A DNA stretch of 64,000 bases from Dichomitus squalens LYAD-421 SS1. Its lineage: Eukaryota; Basidiomycota; Agaricomycetes; Polyporales; Polyporaceae. The position numbers and the translations under genes were made by a program. The stretch lies in assembly GCF_000275845.1 (NCBI RefSeq), contig NW_006766909.1:213963-277962 (forward strand), read 5' to 3'. Shown here piece by piece: positions 58,591 through 64,000 of this stretch (positions within the stretch are counted from its first letter, which is position 1; each line of letters starts with the position of its first letter). A model generated the notes under the pieces. That model was not told the DNA's origin, ran no database searches, and saw nothing but the letters and a program-made list of their open reading frames with translations.

Positions 58591-60405
58591 ATGGTCAACT
58601 GGAAATCGTCCGAGGAGATTGCAAAGGATGGAGGTACGGCGTTACTCCTCGTGCACCGACATACCACAAGCGCCGCAGCTCATCTGCCTCGTGTTCGCTT
58701 TTCTCTCACAGAGTCGTTCGACAGGTTCATGCACACCCTCCTCGGGCTCTATATGTAAGTCCTCCTCGGCGCTCCGACTTGCTCTGTTGGCCTTGCTCAC
58801 GCGCAAGTGACCTCGCACACGGGAACGCAGCTGGGAATTCGTCACGTCCCTTCCGTTCGACTGGCAGTACCTCAGCGGGCAGAGAAAGTTCAAGTGGCCT
58901 TTGGTGCGTGCGCTGAGAAGCGCGAACCTCGCGAACAGGCCTCGGCTAACGTCTTCAATTCCCCGCAGGTCTTCTACTTCGCAGGTCGCTACTTCCTGCT
59001 TTTCGCCTTGATTGGCATGTACGTTCTCACCCGTCGCCGGCTACTAAGTGTCTGCGCTCGCGACTGACTCGCCATCTATATGCGTGTCCTGAAGAGCTAT
59101 CGCCTTGAATGTTACGACGTGTGTTTGGTCTTGTCTAAAGTGTCGGCGGGCGCGCGGACGCTGATGACTTGTGTCTCCAGGCCGGTCAATTGTCAAGCGC
59201 TCTACACGTACAACCAGATCTTCGGGAATGCGTCTATTGGACTTGCTAGCATCAACCTTTCCCTTCGCACGTGAGACCCACTTGGACATCGATCGGGTTA
59301 AAGTAACCCGGCTAACTACTTCTCCATTTCAGAATGGCGGTTTGGTCGCAGGCATGGCAAATCGTCGTACTTCTCGTCGGAGTCATACTGGGACATTGGG
59401 CATTGTTGCTGCACGGTAAGTCTTCTAGCAAAGAAGTTGTGTCACTTGCCATGGTCACCGACTGACGATGGTGACGAAGGTGTTCTTTTGAAGGCCGCTT
59501 GGATACCCGGAACAGGCTGTGCCATTACCTATACAAGCAACAAAATTCTGGCCGCGACGTTCATTTACACGATGTGTTTCGATTTCACTGTTCTCGCTCT
59601 GACGGGGTGGAAGCTGGGCGTGGGGAGCAGCTCACGTCGGGACCGGTCTAAGATTGTGAAGCTTATCTTCGAGGACGGGCTGATCTACTTCATGGTCGCG
59701 TGGGTCTTCGCGCTGCTTCATGAATGATTGGTCGTCGAGCGCTGATGTTCATATCTAACAGTTTTGTAGCCAACGCGATTGCAACTGTAAATTGCAGCTC
59801 CTTCTCGATTTTGGTCTCTTCATACTGATTTCTTTTAGACTTTTATGATACTCAATCTGAACGCGGTGATGTCGATCATCGCGAACGTTCCCGCAGCAAT
59901 CGCGTCCAATGTGAGTTACGCCATATCTTAGGAGAAGCTAAAATTCAGGAGGTCCTTAGATTGTCGCTTGTCGTGTTGTGCGGCGGTTGACTAACTATAC
60001 CTCTGAAGGTGCGGAAGTGTTTGGGTACGTTTATTATTGCCTTTGTACCCTGTACTGTATTGATGAAGTGCTGTTTGTACGCCTAGAACCACTCAAGCTT
60101 CGACACTCGCATTCAGTGGTCCTGGTAGTCGCTACACAACTCGTGGCATTGTCTCTTTTAGTGAAAAGAAGGAGAACCTCCAGCTCCAGGTAGGTCGACG
60201 TCGTCAAGATATATTGCGATCAACATAGGCTGAGTCTTCGTAGATGGACACATTCCAGGCGGCTCCGGGAGAGATCTCTCCCTCAGACCTTGAGTCTGTC
60301 CGGTACGATGCGGCTGGTCGTCTCATGAGGATGGGGGACAACGACAGCACTACGGACGTGGAGGCGTCGCCCATCGAAGAATTCAAGCGGCCGAACTTGC
60401 AATAA
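58591..60405 (+). CDS. Seven-helix membrane protein, copy B of a paralogous pair
   Basis: Thirteen exons (58591-58633, 58712-58754, 58831-58903, 58969-59018, 59095-59118, 59181-59270, 59333-59415, 59480-59699, 59762-59786, 59839-59910, 59960-60024, 60087-60189, 60244-60405) sum to 350 residues. Starts MVNWKSSEEIAKDGESFDRF; hydrophobic helices include YFAGRYFLLFALIGMIAIAL, VVLLVGVILGHWALLLHGVL, KILAATFIYTMCFDFTVLAL, LIFEDGLIYFMVAFVANAIA and TFMILNLNAVMSIIANVPAA. The polar tail ends IEEFKRPNLQ, close to EFKRPPY of copy A. Its two smallest exons are 24 and 25 nt. The intron after MVA uses the GTGGGT donor at 59700, which keeps the frame and matches the intron position in copy A. Function unknown. 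Confidence 0.88.
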
Positions 60406-63400
60406 CTGTACACCATCGCCCACATGCTTTCTTGCGTCTTCTTCCTTTACAATCCAGGTTCATGTTGTCGCTGCACCGCTCTCGCAGATTCCTTTGCATC
60501 ACCACCGTTATTCCTCTCGTTCTCCTTTTGACCTCGCTCGGTATTTGGACACGCTCGTTGACTATCTGGCTGGCACCCGCGCTTGTGCGATTCCGTCGGA
60601 AACCTCAGGCGGTAGCAGACTGTGTTCGGCTCTCTGGTCTCCGCTTCAGGTCAATGCTTGTCGCCCATGCATTCCAATCGGCTCCAACCTTCCCTTCGAC
60701 GATCGCTGTCGTATATCCACGCCACGATGCCGTCCACACTCGTTTGCTCCGTCCCCCCCGTCGTAGCCACACCTTGCCCCCGATGTCCTCACCCACCGTC
60801 TCGTCAGCTCCGAGCTCCGATAGCAGCCCGTTGGTCCCCAGCGCTCGATCGTCGGCCGCACTTGGACCGACTTCCCGGCCTTCGATATCTGTTATCAGCA
60901 CATCGGAGGGACTTCTCCGACTTCACCGAGCGTCCGCATCGCTCTTACATCGGCTGCCTGCGACCGAGGAGGACGCACAACTTCGATATCCGTTCATTTC
61001 CCAGCAGTTGCCAACGATTGCGGATGCGCGCAGTTCACCCGCCGGATTATGCTTCCACACACTCCTCATCTCCGCAACCATTTCCGCAACCACCCCCGCA
61101 TGGGCTGGCCACGTCTATCCCGCTGACGTGTTTCTGCTCTTCATGCATGTCCCTGGCATTCATGTATGTATCTCACTATGCGCCATGCTCCCTCGTCGGA
61201 CATCCGCTCGCTTTCATATCACTTTGGCCTACACCGGGTCTTTCAGTACGACACTTGCTTGCAACATTCTCACATTGATGTTCTCGGCATTCCTTCCGAG
61301 TCTCGAATGTGGATAGACATGTATGCAGGCTTCCACTCCTTATGGTCGTCTTGATGGACTTGTTGCCCCTCCCCGCCACTGTACAATCCCCACGTCCCCC
61401 TTTTGTCTCAGCCCCCTGAAAACACCCATACCAGCTTCAGTTCCGTCGGTCGAGTGTGGTTCGGACGTTCGAAGAAGTAGTAGAAGTAGCGAAAAGTAAT
61501 GTATCACCACCCCATACGCAAGCACTGTATTGTCTTGTTGCAAGTATACCCCATACATAGATGGTCTTCCGCTTCGCTTCGTGCTGTCGAACGCTGTCGC
61601 GCTGTTCTCCGCTGTCGCTGTTCAGTGTACGTTACCGCATCCGAAGTCATAACATCGTCATGTGTTCGTCGGTGTGTTTGGCCGTACTCCAGCCGCGGGC
61701 TCTCTGCTCGCGTCTGTACCCGCTCTGCATCCCAGCTTTCCGCGCTTGGCGACAATGCGCCCACATGATTGCACTCATACTCGACTGTGTTCTAGTATTC
61801 TCCTTGTGGAACTTGCCGCGAAGCAACCGTCAGCGCTGAGGTTTGTGGGACGCTGGGGAGTCGAAGCATGGCGCAACGCGCTTGCAGAGTAGACGGTGGA
61901 GTTTACTGTCGAACAGTGGTCCGAACCTGTCTATCACGTCAAGCATGCACTTCGCCGACCGGGAACGAGAAGAGAGGGAGCCGGACAGGGCATCAGACGA
62001 GGTCGTAGCAAGCTTGGGCAGCTGGACGCTTTCCCGGGTTCGCGCGCGCGCGCGCATGCCACGCACGCTCCCGATGGGAAGCCTGTGCGACGCTGCGCCT
62101 CGGGTGGGATCCGTCGCGGCTGGCTTTCGCGAGCCTATCCGACAGTACTGAGGCTCGAGCACTGGCATCTCTGGCACTCTGTGTGTCGCGCGCGTGTGCT
62201 CGGGAGCGAGCGATGGCGTAGTGCGCGCGGATCCGCGGAGGTACACTAGCACTTTCAGGTGTGTGGATCGTAGAGCGTGCTCAGAGCGGTAGGACGCCGA
62301 CGGTCCGCGTCAGCTGCGATAGCTCCGTTTCCCAGAGCTCATCTCTGTAAGTACTCGGGGATGTGCGGAAGGGTTCTTCGCTCTTCACAGAAGGCACACC
62401 GGGCGCGAGTGCGTACAAAGTCAGTTTGCGGGCGGGCGCGGGGAGATCGTCTCGCGTCAACGACGTCGACTCGGATCGTGCGTGCGCAGAGAGACCGTCT
62501 GCAGAGGGCTCCGATCGGAAGGCGCGCCGCATGTGTGCTCCAACGACCAGCAGAACGAGAACGGATATCCCGGGATCGTTGGTCGTCGTCAGGCCCGCGG
62601 ATGCAAGGATCACAAGGGGGCAACTTCTGTCCCGCAGACGCGCCCTGACAGTTTTCCAGGACGCACCACGAGCGCAGGCCGGGTGTTGAGCGCGGCGAGC
62701 GAGCGAGCGAGCGAGCGGCGTACGGCAGAATAGCATCGCAAGAACCACCGTCCGGGTTTTGCCAACCCAGCAAACTTTCCTGCGGGTCGGGTCCCCGGAT
62801 CATCATCCACTGAACAGACGTCCCCGGGGGTGTTCTGATGTCATGGCGCGCGTACGCAAGGTCAGGTCCCGGATGCTCGAGGGCGTGGCGCGAAGGGAAG
62901 AGGAAGAGGAAGAAGAAGTGCTGCCGGGGCTGCTCCTCCTGTGGACGCAGCTGGAGCATGGAAGACGCGGGGAGACGGATCGGGCTGGGGGCTTGTTCCG
63001 CATCGGGAAGCGCTCTTTGCATCATGCATGGGAGTTTATCATTGTCTGCAGAGGACGGCAGGCGAAGGAAACAGGATACTGTACAGTCTTACCCGGGTCC
63101 TTTGCCAGCCACCATGGGTCCTTTGGCCACTGAAGGATTTTCCGTCCCCGCAGTACAATCTCAACCCCTACGGGTCAATTCAGTCAAGTAGATAATGGTT
63201 TCGTGTATGTTATCCCATAGTTTCGTAGCCTTTTCTGTTCAAACACATTACAAGACTATGTTTTAGTCCAGAACACTGCTGTTTTGAATTATATTCCAGT
63301 GATCGCGGCTAACGTATTGCTCCGATAACTTCCATAGTTTCAGGAAATGTGAATAGGATATATCTAGCTTGTTTGAGACAAAGAACACACTCTTATCGAC

Positions 63401-63672
63401 ATGCACTTCCCAGAGATATCAAATCAGTTCTCATCAACGGGCCATATGAGATGCTATTAATCGGGCGCCGAGTCACACATTTCAGCGCTCCTCTGCTTTG
63501 CGTGCATCGAACATTGCCTGATAAGATGACCTATTATCCATATAAAGTAATCACACTGATCTGTGACACTGGCCAAAGGACCCAGGACCGACTGATAAGG
63601 AGATTCGAACTCGAGCCAAAACTCGACAAAACAGAGTATGGCATCCCTACAAGAAGATCTTGGGGAAATATG
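60406..63672. other. Downstream flank and gene-poor stretch
   Basis: The 294-codon plus-strand frame at 60432-61316 begins 27 bases after the stop of copy B and is rich in Ser, Pro and Leu without a domain; most of it is probably untranslated sequence. Overlapping minus-strand frames at 62281-63025 also lack support. Simple repeats occur: alternating CG at about 62041-62055 and a GCGA tetranucleotide run at about 62696-62716. Confidence 0.4.
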
Positions 63673-64000
63673 TGTCACGAACCGCCCTCACGGCGCTATG
63701 TTTCCTTTTCGATTCGGACCACTGCCTCGTACGTTTCCTTATTGTTCACTACTCGCTACAGTTTCCCTTTGTCCACACACGGACAATAGCTCCCTTTGTT
63801 CCCACGTCCGCTATTGTCCTACACCCCTTGTACTCCGTACCCATGGCGACGCTATTGTTCTCTAGCGCCCATTGTTCGTTCCCTGTATATAGCTGGATCC
63901 TTTGCTACCTGGAGACTCTAGTTTCGACCTCTTGTCTCCAGGTAAGCCATCGTGTATTTCGCTCTGTAGATACCTCGCTCAATACACAACTTGTCTCCAG
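63673..64000. mobile_element. Probable start of a long terminal repeat, cut by the window edge
   Basis: The sequence from TGTCACGAACCGCC onward resembles the 5' end of fungal Gypsy-type LTRs, which often begin TGTCAC. It contains repeated CTATTGTYC motifs in both orientations, a TATA box (TGTATATAG, about 63880-63892) about 200 bases in, and a hairpin (ACCTGGAGAC at 63907-63916 with GTCTCCAGGT at 63934-63943); CTTGTCTCCAG recurs at 63931-63941 and at the very end. The opposite LTR end, a primer-binding site and coding domains lie outside the window, so this stays tentative. Confidence 0.35.

Noticed and set aside
60432..61316. 294-codon plus-strand frame
   Set aside because: Starts 27 bases after the stop of copy B; low-complexity composition suggests untranslated sequence. 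Transcript data could change this.
62281..63025. Two overlapping minus-strand frames of 155 and 228 codons
   Set aside because: Overlap each other in different frames; a short WKTVRARLRDRSCPL stretch faintly recalls a mushroom membrane family but nothing around it supports that.
63590..63625. GTTCGAATC-like motif suggesting a tRNA B box
   Set aside because: The T-arm pairs for only three bases and no A box lies at the right distance; the same holds for similar motifs near 359 and 53344.

Overview
The window looks like nuclear DNA of a filamentous basidiomycete, most likely an Agaricomycete (a polypore-type mushroom is an inference). The genes are cut by many introns, mostly 45-70 nt, with GT..AG ends and CTGAC/CTAAC-like branch sites. 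Protein families typical of mushrooms are present: lineage-type seven-helix membrane proteins, large F-box proteins, ustYa/DUF3328 oxidases and cytochrome P450s. No tRNA, rRNA, CRISPR array or bacterial-style operon was seen.

Layout. 0-9.4 kb: a ubiquitin-derived scrap at the left edge, an alpha/beta hydrolase (+), a cyclopropane-fatty-acid-synthase-type methyltransferase (+), an uncertain gene (-) and the mitochondrial ATP synthase assembly factor ATP10 (-). 9.4-12.5 kb has no convincing gene. 12.5-20 kb is a dense conserved block: a Ran1/Ksp1-type Ser/Thr kinase (+), an F-box protein (-), a PITH-domain protein (-) and, from a shared 201-bp promoter, mitochondrial ribosomal protein uS5m (+). 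21-32 kb: a 63-residue secreted peptide gene (-), a seven-helix membrane protein (+), a ustYa-family gene (-), a truncated ustYa-like first exon (+), a 12-exon P450 (+) and an HMG-box transcription factor (+). 32.8-35.5 kb: an ELYS-type nuclear pore assembly protein (-).

36-41 kb: a 698-bp non-autonomous hAT-like element with an exact 8-bp target duplication, a decayed 3' fragment of an MFS transporter gene and, next to it, the intact MFS gene. 44.6-46.2 kb and 58.6-60.4 kb hold two paralogous seven-helix membrane proteins in opposite orientation. Between them lie a second P450 with unusually long introns (47.7-51.1 kb) and a gene-poor stretch (51.1-58 kb) with inverted-repeat elements, including a perfect 63-bp-arm palindrome. 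The right edge appears to enter a long terminal repeat.

How the genes may work together. Housekeeping functions (ATP10, uS5m, kinase, PITH, ELYS) are interspersed with accessory ones. The run secreted peptide / ustYa / ustYa remnant / P450 / HMG regulator / MFS exporter between 21 and 41 kb resembles a small specialised-metabolism neighbourhood, but housekeeping ELYS lies inside it and no core biosynthetic enzyme was found, so this is only a hypothesis. For most gene models I checked that splice phases join; for both P450s, the hydrolase, the kinase, the HMG protein, the ustYa gene, the secreted peptide and two of the seven-helix proteins the exon lengths sum to whole codons.
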